Assembly (NCBI GenBank): GCA_947647645.1
Contig: CANSLE010000044.1
Span: 1 to 12,097 of the forward strand
Length of the DNA stretch: 12,097 nucleotides
From: an uncultured Microbacterium sp.
GTDB lineage: Bacteria; Actinomycetota; Actinomycetes; Actinomycetales; Microbacteriaceae
Reading direction: 5' to 3'
Shown: positions 1 through 5,633 of the stretch, piece by piece
How the letters are laid out: every line of letters starts with the position of its first letter
How positions within the stretch are numbered: the stretch's first letter is position 1
Notes under the pieces: model-generated
What the model was told of the DNA's origin: nothing
What the model saw: only the letters and a program-made list of their open reading frames with translations
Database searches by the model: none
Translations under genes and position numbers: made by a program

Positions 1-498
1 CTGCTGGCCGACCGTCTGTCCGGCGTGCCTCTGGACGCCGTCTGGCATTCGCCGTTGGAGCGCGCCGCCGAGACCGCGCGCGCCGTCTCCGGGCGGCTGC
101 CGGCGGTGACGCCCGAGCCGTCGGCGCTCCTGTTCGACTGCATCCCCACCGGGATGCTCCCTCAGACGCCGTCGATCTACGAGCCGTTCTTCGGCTCCTA
201 CACCGAGGCCGAGATCGATGCGGGTCGCGCGCAGATGGGGGACGCCGTCGCGGAGTTCCTCGTGCGCAAGCCCGCGGCGCACGAGCTGCTGATCACGCAC
301 AACTCCGTCATCGCCTGGTTCGTCCGCGAAGTTCTCGATGCGCCGGACTGGCGCTGGATGACGATCAACCAGGCGCACTGCGGCCTCACGGTGCTGGCGC
401 AGCGCAAGGGTCGGCCGTGGGCGCTCGTGAGTCACAACGACCTGGCGCATCTGCCGATGGAGCTGAGGACGGGTCTTCCCGAAGTCCCGCCGGTCTGA
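1..498 (+). CDS. Histidine phosphatase family protein (5' end outside window)
   Basis: This is the C-terminal part (165 codons) of a phosphoglycerate-mutase-like histidine phosphatase. The reading frame is open from the first base, so the true start and the N-terminal RHG catalytic motif lie upstream of the window. Visible family signatures are SPLERAAETA near the beginning (the usual S-x-L-x-RA-x-x-TA motif) and LLITHNSVI, which carries the second catalytic histidine; the more common form is a HG pair, and here it is HN. The family removes phosphate from small molecules or proteins through a phosphohistidine intermediate; the substrate cannot be read from sequence. The gene ends in TGA at 496-498, 12 bases from the stop of a convergent acetyltransferase gene. 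Family assignment is firm and the specific function unknown. A GTG at 25 is internal and should not be taken as the start. Confidence 0.85.
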   Translation: MLADRLSGVPLDAVWHSPLERAAETARAVSGRLPAVTPEPSALLFDCIPTGMLPQTPSIYEPFFGSYTEAEIDAGRAQMGDAVAEFLVRKPAAHELLITHNSVIAWFVREVLDAPDWRWMTINQAHCGLTVLAQRKGRPWALVSHNDLAHLPMELRTGLPEVPPV

Positions 499-515
499 GA
501 CGATCCCGGCTCAGA
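494..515. other. Small hairpin spanning two convergent stop codons
   Basis: TCTGAG at 494-499 and CTCAGA at 510-515 form a perfect 6-bp inverted repeat with a 10-nt loop, and the two arms contain the TGA stops of the flanking convergent genes. No T-rich tract follows on either strand, so it does not look like a standard intrinsic terminator. It may serve as a weak bidirectional 3'-end structure. Confidence 0.35.
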
Positions 516-978
516 GCAGCTTGCCGTACCAGCGGGTGGCGTTCGGGTTGTCGTTGTAGGGCTCGATCGCCACGAAACCGGAGCGGGCGTAGAGCGCGCC
601 GGCGGCTTCGAGCGTGTGGTGCGTGTCGAGCACCAGCTCTGCGGCGCCGAACCCTCGTGCACGCTCCTCGAGGTCCTCGAGGAGCACGCGTCCCCAGCCC
701 CGACCACGCGTGCGGGGCTGCAGATACAGGTGCTTCACCTCGTACCGCCCGCCCGCGGGGCCGTCGTCGACCCTCCGGATGCCGCCGCAGCCGACGTCCC
801 CGTCGTCGTCCACGACCACGAGGAAGACCCCGGCCGGGGGAGTGAACACGGATGCCGCGGGGAACACCGGCCGGTAGGCCTGTCCCGACGGGAAGGCGTC
901 GGCGCGCATCCGGAAGTACTCGTCGAGCAGGCTGAGCGAGCGAGGGTCGTCGGCGGCGAGGGATTCGAGTCGGACCAT
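511..978 (-). CDS. GNAT family N-acetyltransferase
   Basis: This 155-residue protein has the length and layout of a single GNAT domain, which transfers an acetyl group from acetyl-CoA to an amine. The acetyl-CoA pyrophosphate-binding motif is visible as LQPRTRGRGWGRVLLEDLE at about residues 86-104, matching the family's R/Q-x-x-G-x-G/A loop. It is preceded by a beta strand (YEVKHLYL) and followed by the usual C-terminal ALYARSGF segment. The acceptor substrate cannot be predicted. The ATG at 978 sits 6 nt after a TACGCT -10-like box (990 to 985), so the transcript is probably leaderless. The gene diverges from dapB with only 44 bp between start codons and converges on the upstream phosphatase gene. 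Confidence 0.85.
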   Translation of the reverse strand: MVRLESLAADDPRSLSLLDEYFRMRADAFPSGQAYRPVFPAASVFTPPAGVFLVVVDDDGDVGCGGIRRVDDGPAGGRYEVKHLYLQPRTRGRGWGRVLLEDLEERARGFGAAELVLDTHHTLEAAGALYARSGFVAIEPYNDNPNATRWYGKLL

Positions 979-984
979 CCCCCG

Positions 985-990
985 AGCGTA
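985..990 (-). promoter_or_regulatory. -10 box (TACGCT) of the GNAT gene
   Basis: On the minus strand TACGCT is followed by six bases (CGGGGG) and then the ATG at 978. This TANNNT-6-start spacing puts the expected transcription start at or next to the A of the start codon. No clear -35 is visible. Confidence 0.55.
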
Positions 991-1010
991 ACCGTGTCGG
1001 TGCGACGCCC

Positions 1011-1016
1011 TAGGCT
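1011..1016 (+). promoter_or_regulatory. -10 box (TAGGCT) of dapB
   Basis: TAGGCT is followed by GGGAGC and the dapB ATG at 1023. The 6-nt spacing predicts a leaderless transcript. GGGAG could alternatively be read as a Shine-Dalgarno element, but it lies only about one base from the ATG, too close for normal use. Confidence 0.6.
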
Positions 1017-1022
1017 GGGAGC

Positions 1023-1844
1023 ATGACGACGAGAGTGGCCCTCGTGGGCGGCACCGGCAAGCTCGGTGCCATCATCGCCGGCGTGATCGACGAGCTGGAC
1101 GATTTCGAGACGGTCGCCGTGCTGGGCTCATCGAGCGACCTCGCGGAGATCGACGGTGCCGATCTGGTCGTCGACGCCTCGACGCCCGGCGTCTCGATCG
1201 ACGTCGTGCGCGCCGCCGTCGATCGCGGTCTCAACGTCCTCGTCGGCACCTCCGGCTGGTCGACGGAGCGCATCGCGCTGGTGCGCCCGCTCGTGGCCGC
1301 GACCGGCACCGGCGCCGTCTTCATCCCGAACTTCTCCCTGGGGTCGGTGGTCGCCACGGCGCTGGCCGCCGCCGCCGCCCCCCTGTTCCCCTCGATCGAG
1401 ATCGTCGAGACGCACCGCGAGACGAAGGTGGACTCGCCGAGCGGCACCGCCGTGCGCACCGCCGAACTCATCGCGGATGCGCGCGCCGGCGTCGGCCCCG
1501 TCGCATCGCCCCACGTGGACCAGCGTGCGCGCGGCCAGCAGGTCGCAAGCGTGCCCATCCATTCGCTTCGCCGTCCCGGCGTCATCGCCAAGCAGGAGAC
1601 GATCCTCTCCGGTCCGGGGGAGACGCTGACCCTCGTCCACGACACCGTCGATCCCGCCCGCGCCTACGCCCCCGGCATCCGCGTCGCCCTCGCCGCGGCC
1701 CGCGATGCACGCGGGGTGACGGTGGGGCTCGACGCCATCATCGACCTGAGCCTGGGGCCGCGTCGCGAGCCGGCGTCGTCGGACGACGAGGGGGCAGACG
1801 AGGGCGCAGTCACCGGTCAGGTCGCCCGCGTCACCGGCGCATGA
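1023..1844 (+). CDS. dapB: 4-hydroxy-tetrahydrodipicolinate reductase
   Basis: DapB reduces 4-hydroxy-tetrahydrodipicolinate with NAD(P)H in the diaminopimelate/lysine pathway, in the cytosol, directly after DapA (encoded at 6316-7293). The 273 residues show the N-terminal nucleotide loop VGGTGKLG (8-15), VDASTPG (50-56), VGTSGW (74-79), PNFSLG (102-107), the active-site segment ETHRETKVDSPSGTA (129-143) and IHSLRRPG (179-186). H131 and K135 align with the catalytic His and Lys of E. coli DapB (H159, K163), while the second histidine of the usual HH pair is R132. The last 25-30 residues form an acidic, probably disordered tail beyond the family core, making it longer than the roughly 250-270 residues common in the family. 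The ATG is 6 nt from a -10 box, and the stop overlaps the next start (ATGA). Confidence 0.95.
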   Translation: MTTRVALVGGTGKLGAIIAGVIDELDDFETVAVLGSSSDLAEIDGADLVVDASTPGVSIDVVRAAVDRGLNVLVGTSGWSTERIALVRPLVAATGTGAVFIPNFSLGSVVATALAAAAAPLFPSIEIVETHRETKVDSPSGTAVRTAELIADARAGVGPVASPHVDQRARGQQVASVPIHSLRRPGVIAKQETILSGPGETLTLVHDTVDPARAYAPGIRVALAAARDARGVTVGLDAIIDLSLGPRREPASSDDEGADEGAVTGQVARVTGA

Positions 1845-2287
1845 AGGCGCGTGCCGGCGTCGCCGTCATGGCGGTGCTGCTGGCGCTGTACATCGCGCTC
1901 GTCGCCCAACGGGCCTGGCTGCTGCTCACGTCGGGTCAGCCGATCGGCATCGCCATGGGGGTCGCACTCGTCGTCCTGCCCGCCATCGCGGCCTGGGCGC
2001 TCTGGCGCGAGCTCATGTTCGGGCGGGGCGCCGAGCGTCTCGCGACGCGCCTCGAGGCGGAGGGCGCCCTGCCCTCGGAGCAGCTCGACGTCCGGGTCAG
2101 TGGCCGGCCCGATCGGTCACAGGCGGACGCGGTGTTCCCTGCATATCGGGCGGATGTCGAGCGGCACCCCCACGACTGGCGCGCCTGGTTCCGCCTGGGG
2201 CTCGCCTACGACGGGGCCGGCGACCGCCGCCGTGCCCGCGAAGCGATCCGGCGCGCGATCGCGCTCGAGAAGAACCCGTCCGCCTGA
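1841..2287 (+). CDS. Small membrane protein with C-terminal TPR-like segment
   Basis: I do not recognise a named family for this 148-residue protein. It has two hydrophobic segments (about residues 6-27 and 35-55, the second rich in Val, Ile and Ala) separated by a short loop, then a soluble C-terminal half. Near the end, DWRAWFRLGLAYDGAG followed by REAIRRAIAL resembles one tetratricopeptide repeat (W-x-x-LG-x-x-Y and A-x-x-A-x-x-A-x-x-L), a helix pair usually used for protein contacts. The ATG at 1841 overlaps the dapB stop by 4 nt (ATGA) and has no clear ribosome-binding site, so translation is probably coupled to dapB. It ends exactly where the convergent oxidoreductase gene ends, stop codon touching stop codon. 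A role connected to DapB is only suggested by the coupling. Confidence 0.8.
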   Translation: MKARAGVAVMAVLLALYIALVAQRAWLLLTSGQPIGIAMGVALVVLPAIAAWALWRELMFGRGAERLATRLEAEGALPSEQLDVRVSGRPDRSQADAVFPAYRADVERHPHDWRAWFRLGLAYDGAGDRRRAREAIRRAIALEKNPSA

Positions 2288-3202
2288 TCAGGCCGCAACG
2301 GCGGCGGCCACGGCATCCTCGACGGACGGATGCGTGAAGGTGAAGCCGGATGCGGTCAGCACTTCCGGGACGACGTCCATGTCGCTGAGCAGCAGGCCGT
2401 CCGCCGCGTCGCGCCCGAGGACGAGCTTCAGAGCCCACGCCGGGGCGCGAAGGAGATACGGACGGTTCATCCGCCGGGCGAGGGCGAAGCCCAGATCGTT
2501 CGCCGTCGCGCGGGTCGGGCCCGTCAGGTTCACCGGACCCGTCAGACCGGTGTCGATGACGTGACGGATCGCGCGGACCTCGTCGTCGAGCGAGATCCAC
2601 GGCCAGGCCTGCGTGCCGCGTCCGATCGGGCCCGACAGTCCGAGCCTCGTCAGCAGCAACAGGGGCTTGAGCACGCCGTCGGCGTGGACGACGGGGGCCG
2701 TCCGCAGCAACGCGACGCGCGCGGCCTCCCCGGCGCCGTGCGTCGCGGCCATCTCCCACTCGCCGCAGAGGTCCGCGAGGAACGAGTCGCCGCGCGGGGA
2801 CGACTCGGTCAGTACGACGCCGGGGGCAGCCGGGTAGTACCCGACCGCGGAGGCCGAGACGAAGTGTGGAGCGCTCTCGCCCAAGGCGTGGACGGCGGCC
2901 GCGAGCGTCTGCGTCGGGGCGATGCGCGACCAGACGAGCTCGTGCTTGTAGTGCGACGTCCAGGGGAAGCGTCCGAGTGTCGCCCCGTTGAGGCCGACGA
3001 CGGCGCGCGCGCCCTCCAGGACCGCCGGTGCGAGCGGCGTGCCGCCCGGATCCCAGGAGATCTCGTCGGCACCGGTGCTCTCACGCCGCACCAGCCTCTT
3101 CACGGGGATGCCGTCGGCGCGCAGCGCATCCACGAGCGCGCGGCCGATGAGGCCGGACGCCCCGGCGACCACCACGGGGGCCTCACCGGCGGTCTCAGGC
3201 AA
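2288..3202 (-). CDS. TIGR01777-type NAD(P)-binding oxidoreductase (SDR39U1-like)
   Basis: This 304-residue protein belongs to the atypical extended short-chain dehydrogenase group annotated as TIGR01777, with a C-terminal DUF1731 region. Seen are the Rossmann loop GASGLIG (14-20), the group's ISWDP segment near residue 48, AVVGLNG, SASAVGYYP (the YY position typical of the family), WPWISLDDEVRAIRHVID and the terminal ASGFTFTHPSVEDA stretch. The physiological substrate is unknown in bacteria. The start is uncertain: a TTG at 3202 has GAGG 6 nt upstream and overlaps the osmC-like stop by 8 nt, whereas a GTG at 3175 has GGTGAGG 5 nt upstream and gives an N-terminus closer to the family norm. It is probably co-transcribed with the osmC-like gene. 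Its stop abuts the stop of the convergent gene, forming TGATCA. Confidence 0.88.
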   Translation of the reverse strand: MPETAGEAPVVVAGASGLIGRALVDALRADGIPVKRLVRRESTGADEISWDPGGTPLAPAVLEGARAVVGLNGATLGRFPWTSHYKHELVWSRIAPTQTLAAAVHALGESAPHFVSASAVGYYPAAPGVVLTESSPRGDSFLADLCGEWEMAATHGAGEAARVALLRTAPVVHADGVLKPLLLLTRLGLSGPIGRGTQAWPWISLDDEVRAIRHVIDTGLTGPVNLTGPTRATANDLGFALARRMNRPYLLRAPAWALKLVLGRDAADGLLLSDMDVVPEVLTASGFTFTHPSVEDAVAAAVAA

Positions 3203-3620
3203 GCGTGGCCTCGAGAGTGATCTCGATGCCGGCGAGGGCCGCCGAGACGGGGCACCCCGTCTTCGCCTCGCCGGCGATGCGCGCGAAGTCCTCGGCGGAC
3301 AGCCCGGGCACGACGGCGTTGACGTTGAGGTGCGACCCCGTGATCCCCGTGCCGGGGATGAAGGTCACGGATGCCGTGGTCTCGATGCTCTCCGGCGGAG
3401 TGCCGTTGCCGGCCAGCGCATGCGAGAGCGCCATGCTGAAGCACGACGAGTGCGCCGCGGCCAGCAGCTCCTCCGGTGTGGTGACAGAACTGGAGCCCTC
3501 GCTGCGCGCCGTCCAGTTCACGGCGAAGGGGCCCTGGTTCGAGCTCTCCAGCGCGATCTCGCCGGACCCGTCGGTGAGGGATCCCTTCCAGCTGGTGGAC
3601 GCTTCGCTCGTGACGCTCAT
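3195..3620 (-). CDS. OsmC family peroxiredoxin
   Basis: OsmC proteins are small cytosolic thiol peroxidases that reduce organic hydroperoxides. The 141-residue length and order of motifs fit the OsmC subgroup: R39, E51 in the PEELLAAAHSSCF segment, the peroxidatic cysteine C60, and the resolving cysteine C123 in KTGCPVSAAL. All residues needed for the two-cysteine mechanism are present. The ATG at 3620 is preceded by GAGGAG with a 5-nt spacer, one of the few strong ribosome-binding sites in the window. A TAGGCT box at 3692-3687 would give a leader of about 60 nt that contains two direct repeats. The stop overlaps the next gene by 8 nt if that gene uses TTG. A thioredoxin-fold gene lies upstream on the same strand, a plausible redox neighbour. 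Confidence 0.93.
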   Translation of the reverse strand: MSVTSEASTSWKGSLTDGSGEIALESSNQGPFAVNWTARSEGSSSVTTPEELLAAAHSSCFSMALSHALAGNGTPPESIETTASVTFIPGTGITGSHLNVNAVVPGLSAEDFARIAGEAKTGCPVSAALAGIEITLEATLA

Positions 3621-3625
3621 GTCTG

Positions 3626-3631
3626 CTCCTC
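3626..3631 (-). promoter_or_regulatory. Ribosome-binding site of the osmC-like gene
   Basis: On the minus strand GAGGAG is followed by CAGAC and the ATG at 3620, a textbook Shine-Dalgarno element. It confirms the start and contrasts with the leaderless genes around it. Confidence 0.75.
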
Positions 3632-3638
3632 GATGTCC

Positions 3639-3667
3639 CGCCGGGGAGGATGTTCTCGCCGGGGAGG
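3639..3667. repeat. Two 11-bp direct repeats in the osmC-like leader
   Basis: CGCCGGGGAGG occurs at 3639-3649 and again at 3657-3667 on the plus strand, an 18-nt period. On the transcribed (minus-strand) sequence each copy reads CCTCCCCGGCG. The TCCTC formed in the promoter-distal copy could pair with the GAGGA of the ribosome-binding site 14 nt downstream. The regulatory role is inference. Confidence 0.5.
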
Positions 3668-3686
3668 CCGTTCGGCTTCGGGCACG

Positions 3687-3692
3687 AGCCTA
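3687..3692 (-). promoter_or_regulatory. Candidate -10 box (TAGGCT) of the osmC-like gene
   Basis: TAGGCT on the minus strand matches the box seen before dapB. Here it lies about 66 nt before the start codon, which would give a conventional leader with a Shine-Dalgarno element. No convincing -35 is seen. Confidence 0.4.
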
Positions 3693-3742
3693 GACGTGCG
3701 CGCGGCCGTGCGGAACCGGGGCGACGCACGTCGTGCGCCGAG

Positions 3743-4180
3743 TCAGACGGGGGTGGGTGCTCCCACGACGCGGACGAGCTCCAACTCGATGGCGCCGCGG
3801 TTGGGGGTGCCGCCGAAGCGCGTCTGGACGACGCCGTCGCGGTCGAGGATGAGCGTGGTCGGCGTCTGCAGCACGTGGAAGTGCTTCGCGATGTCGGGTC
3901 GATGGGTGAGATCGACGTCGAGGTGGAGGACGCCGTCGTGCGCCTCGGCGATGGATCCGAGCACCCGATGCACGCCGGGGCAGCGGGCGCACATCTCGGT
4001 GCTGAACTGCAACAGGGTCGCGCGTTCGCCCAATGCCGTCGCCCCCAGCCGCTGCGGCTCGACGACCTCGAGGGGATTCTGGTGGCGGGGGCGGTTCTGC
4101 TTCCATCGGAGGAAGAGTCCGACCGCCACCGTGACGATCAGCAGCGCGGTGAGCAGGAGCACGGCATCGACGATGGTCAC
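3743..4180 (-). CDS. Membrane-anchored thioredoxin-fold protein
   Basis: This 145-residue protein begins with one hydrophobic helix (about residues 4-25, followed by RWKQNRPRH), suggesting an N-terminal anchor with positive residues after it. A thioredoxin-like domain follows: LLQFSTEMCARCPGV places the redox pair at C64-x-x-C67, and LQTPTTLIL carries the cis-proline loop typical of the fold. The CARC active site differs from the CGPC of classical thioredoxin. The partner is unknown; candidates are thiol reduction or resolution for the downstream OsmC protein. The start is a GTG at 4180, 8 nt after a TATCCT box, so the transcript may be leaderless or nearly so. An ATG at 4187 is in a different frame. 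The gene diverges from thyA. Confidence 0.85.
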   Translation of the reverse strand: MTIVDAVLLLTALLIVTVAVGLFLRWKQNRPRHQNPLEVVEPQRLGATALGERATLLQFSTEMCARCPGVHRVLGSIAEAHDGVLHLDVDLTHRPDIAKHFHVLQTPTTLILDRDGVVQTRFGGTPNRGAIELELVRVVGAPTPV

Positions 4181-4188
4181 AGTCCATC

Positions 4189-4194
4189 AGGATA
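4189..4194 (-). promoter_or_regulatory. -10 box (TATCCT) of the thioredoxin-fold gene
   Basis: On the minus strand TATCCT is followed by eight bases and the GTG at 4180. The spacing is at the long end of the leaderless pattern seen elsewhere in the window. Confidence 0.45.
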
Positions 4195-4274
4195 GCCCTG
4201 TCGGCGGTGCCCGATCCCGCACGGCGCCCAGATGACGGGCCGTGGGTAACAGCGCCGATGTCCGTGGGCGCCGG

Positions 4275-4280
4275 TAGTCT
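4275..4280 (+). promoter_or_regulatory. -10 box (TAGTCT) of thyA
   Basis: TAGTCT is followed by GGCTGGC and the GTG at 4288. The 7-nt spacing supports leaderless transcription and helps fix the thyA start, because any upstream start would lie before the promoter. Confidence 0.55.
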
Positions 4281-4287
4281 GGCTGGC

Positions 4288-5100
4288 GTGACCGCGGCAT
4301 CCATCCCCACCCCCTACGAAGACCTCCTGCGCGACGTGCTCGCGCACGGCGTGCACAAGCACGATCGCACGGGCACGGGCACCACGAGCGTGTTCGGTCG
4401 CCAGATCCGCTTCGACCTGTCGCAGGGCTTCCCGCTCATCACGACCAAGCGCGTGCACCTCACGTCGATCGTCTACGAGCTGCTGTGGTTCCTGCGCGGC
4501 GAGTCGAACGTCTCGTGGCTGCAGGACAAGGGCGTGACGATCTGGGATGAGTGGGCGGATGCCGACGGCGAGCTCGGTCCCGTGTACGGCGTGCAGTGGC
4601 GCTCGTGGCCGACGCCCTCCGGCGACCAGATCGACCAGATCGCCCAGGTCGTCGAGCAGATCCGCACGAACCCCGACTCGCGCCGCCTCATCGTGTCGGC
4701 CTGGAACCCGGCCGACATCCCGCGGATGGCGCTGGCGCCGTGCCACGCGCTGTTCCAGTTCTACGTCGCCGACGGCAAGCTGTCGTGTCAGCTGTACCAG
4801 CGCAGCGCCGACATGTTCCTCGGCGTGCCGTTCAACATCGCCTCGTACGCCCTCCTCACGATGATGATCGCCCAGCAGACGGGTCTGGAACCGGGTGACT
4901 TCGTGTGGACAGGTGGCGACTGCCACGTCTACGACAACCACGTGGAGCAGGTGCGCGAGCAGCTCTCCCGCGATCCGTACCCGTACCCGCGGCTGTCGTT
5001 CGCCCGCACGCCCGACTCGGTGTTCGACTACACCTACGAGGACATCGTGATCGAGGACTACCGGCATCACCCCGCGATCCGCGCGGCTGTGGCCGTATGA
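4288..5100 (+). CDS. thyA: Thymidylate synthase
   Basis: ThyA methylates dUMP to dTMP using methylene-tetrahydrofolate, releasing dihydrofolate. With the GTG start at 4288 the protein has 270 residues, close to the 264 of E. coli. The frame is open further upstream (an ATG at 4207), but the family N-terminus (PTPYEDLLRDVL) and the -10 box at 4275 favour GTG 4288. Visible are the dUMP phosphate-binding R27, KRVHLTSIVYELLWFLRG (54-71), the R132-R133 pair in DSRRLIVSAWNP, the nucleophile C152 in LAPCHALFQFYV, RSADMFLGVPFN (172-183) and the folate-facing C-terminus ending AAVAV. All expected catalytic residues are present. The stop overlaps the folA start (ATGA). The product dihydrofolate is the substrate of that next enzyme. 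Confidence 0.97.
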   Translation: MTAASIPTPYEDLLRDVLAHGVHKHDRTGTGTTSVFGRQIRFDLSQGFPLITTKRVHLTSIVYELLWFLRGESNVSWLQDKGVTIWDEWADADGELGPVYGVQWRSWPTPSGDQIDQIAQVVEQIRTNPDSRRLIVSAWNPADIPRMALAPCHALFQFYVADGKLSCQLYQRSADMFLGVPFNIASYALLTMMIAQQTGLEPGDFVWTGGDCHVYDNHVEQVREQLSRDPYPYPRLSFARTPDSVFDYTYEDIVIEDYRHHPAIRAAVAV

Positions 5101-5594
5101 CACGGCTGGGTCTGATCTGGGCAGAGGCGCGCGGCGGCGTCATCGGCAAGGACGGCGGCATGCCGTGGCACGTCCCGGAGGATCTTGCGCATTTCCGCGC
5201 CGTCACGATGGGAGCGCCGGTCATCATGGGGCGCCGCACCTGGGAGTCCTTCCCGCCGCGCTTCCGGCCGTTGCCGGGGCGTCGCAACATCGTGGTCACC
5301 CGCAACGACGACTGGGTCGAGGAAGGCGCCGAGCGCGCCGGGTCGTTGGATGCCGCGCTGCAGCTCGTCGCCGCGGAGGAGACGGCCTGGGTGCTGGGGG
5401 GAGCGGGGCTGTTCGCAGAGGCGATCCCGCGTGCGGACCTGCTCGAGGTCACGGAGCTCGACGTCGAGGTCGACGGTGACACCTTCGCGCCGTCGCACGA
5501 CGGGTGGAGCGTCGCACGCGTCGAGCCCGACGACGGCTGGTCGCTCTCGCGCTCCGGCGTGCCGTACCGGTTTCTCACCCTCCTGCGTTCCTGA
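5097..5594 (+). CDS. folA: Dihydrofolate reductase
   Basis: FolA reduces dihydrofolate to tetrahydrofolate with NADPH, restoring the cofactor consumed by ThyA. The 165-residue protein shows GLIWAEARGGVIGKDGGMPW (Met20-loop region), the acidic active-site segment HVPEDLAHF, VIMGRRTWES (the cofactor-binding G-R-x-T-W-E-S motif), LPGRRNIVVTR and AWVLGGAGLF with the family's GG pair. Its length is usual for bacterial DHFR. The start ATG at 5097 overlaps the thyA stop by 4 nt and has no separate promoter or strong ribosome-binding site, so translation is probably coupled. The frame is open farther upstream inside thyA, but the family N-terminus begins at this ATG. The gene ends in TGA at 5592-5594, 39 bp before the following SDR remnant. 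Confidence 0.96.
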   Translation: MTRLGLIWAEARGGVIGKDGGMPWHVPEDLAHFRAVTMGAPVIMGRRTWESFPPRFRPLPGRRNIVVTRNDDWVEEGAERAGSLDAALQLVAAEETAWVLGGAGLFAEAIPRADLLEVTELDVEVDGDTFAPSHDGWSVARVEPDDGWSLSRSGVPYRFLTLLRS

Positions 5595-5621
5595 TCCTGT
5601 CCGTCGCTGGTGGGCGGCGAG

Positions 5622-5627
5622 TAGCCT
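5622..5627 (+). promoter_or_regulatory. -10 box (TAGCCT) of the SDR remnant
   Basis: TAGCCT followed by GGCGGC and the ATG at 5634 has the same arrangement as the dapA promoter. The promoter appears intact even though the gene is broken. Confidence 0.55.
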
Positions 5628-5633
5628 GGCGGC

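Noticed and set aside
3723..3742. GC-rich inverted repeat (CGCA, CGACG loop, TGCG) after the thioredoxin-fold gene as a terminator
   Set aside because: The stem is only 4 bp with mismatched flanks and no T tract follows on the minus strand.
4207..4287. Upstream in-frame extension of thyA from ATG 4207
   Set aside because: The extra 27 residues do not resemble ThyA N-termini, and the likely promoter box at 4275 lies inside the extension.
3690..4310. 206-codon minus-strand frame starting across the thyA-thioredoxin gap
   Set aside because: It overlaps the well-supported thioredoxin-fold gene in another frame, and its translation is Arg/Pro-rich without family similarity.
4905..5096. Upstream in-frame extension of folA inside thyA
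   Set aside because: The Arg-rich translation is a shadow of thyA; the DHFR N-terminus begins at the ATG overlapping the thyA stop.
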